A stretch of 9,202 nt of DNA from WHSM01 sp050701635 (GTDB taxonomy: Bacteria > Actinomycetota > Actinomycetes > Mycobacteriales > Micromonosporaceae). Below the pieces are notes generated by a model. The model did no database searches, was not told the DNA's origin, and saw only the letters and a list, made by a program, of their open reading frames with translations. Location: the NCBI GenBank assembly GCA_050701635.1, contig JBOGDF010000233.1:1-9202 (forward strand), given 5' to 3'. Of this stretch, positions 9,074-9,202 are shown piece by piece (the first letter of the stretch is position 1; every line of letters begins with the position of its first letter). Both the position numbers and the translations under genes were made by a program.

Positions 9074-9129
9074 AGTCTGTGACGCGCTGAAGTCTGTGAC
9101 GCGCTGAAGTCTGTGACGCGCTGAAGTCG
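9062..9129. repeat. Four tandem copies of a 17-bp unit at the sulfatase 3' end
   Basis: The unit GTGACGCGCTGAAGTCT occurs at 9062-9078, 9079-9095, 9096-9112 and 9113-9129. Copies 1-3 are identical and copy 4 differs only in its last base (G for T). Copy 1 supplies the last three codons (Val-Thr-Arg) and the TGA stop of the sulfatase, so copy-number changes further along would not alter the protein. The array lies between the stop and the terminator hairpin. The near-identity suggests recent expansion. Confidence 0.97.
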
Positions 9130-9141
9130 CTGCAAGATCGG

Positions 9142-9191
9142 TGTCTCGGGAACGGTCCGGCGCCGTTTGCCGCCGGATCGTTCCCCGGACA
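9142..9191 (+). terminator. Long hairpin terminator after the sulfatase
   Basis: Positions 9142-9162 pair with 9171-9191 over 21 positions with a single C-C mismatch (9147 with 9186) and an 8-base loop. Two pairs are G-U in plus-strand RNA (9155 with 9178, 9146 with 9187) and would be A-C mismatches on the other strand, which favours rightward transcription. There is no U-tract. The stem starts 68 bases after the stop codon. Confidence 0.8.
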
Positions 9192-9202
9192 GTGATCATG
9201 GC

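Noticed and set aside
9062..9129. CRISPR-like array
   Set aside because: The units are directly contiguous with no spacers, and no cas gene is present, so this is a simple tandem repeat.

Overview
The window is about 70% G+C, with almost every codon ending in G or C, frequent GTAC-containing words, GTG as well as ATG starts, and purine-rich ribosome-binding sites. Together with the gene content this points to a high-GC actinomycete chromosome. The composition resembles Micromonosporaceae, but no single gene here proves the family.

Layout. Positions 1-417 (minus) hold the first 139 codons of phosphoenolpyruvate carboxylase (ppc), cut by the window edge just before its catalytic His motif. Positions 573-1601 (minus) encode a secreted M14 zinc carboxypeptidase that ends in a GC hairpin at 539-561. 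The divergent gap 1602-1890 holds an 8-bp tandem repeat and an AT-rich palindrome with 21-bp arms. Positions 1891-2706 (plus) encode a membrane-bound YdjM-type metal-dependent hydrolase, followed by a small DoxX-type membrane protein (2798-3223) with a strong U-tailed terminator. The gap 3224-3553 holds that terminator, an orphan 29-codon coding tail without a start (probable gene remnant), and the promoter and leader of mfd. Positions 3554-7204 encode the complete transcription-repair coupling factor Mfd. Positions 7331-9073 encode an exported type I sulfatase with a C-terminal LPVTG cell-wall sorting signal. It is followed by four 17-bp tandem repeats that begin inside its last codons and by a long terminator-like hairpin.

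The genes do not form one pathway. ppc (anaplerosis) and mfd (DNA repair) are housekeeping genes. The carboxypeptidase and the sulfatase are extracytoplasmic hydrolases that could scavenge peptides and sulfate esters. The YdjM and DoxX proteins are small membrane proteins of uncertain role.

I see no CRISPR array, transposase, tRNA, rRNA or recognisable defence or biosynthetic system. The most unusual material is non-coding: the AT-rich palindrome, the two short tandem repeats, interleaved dyads before the DoxX gene, and the orphan coding tail before mfd.
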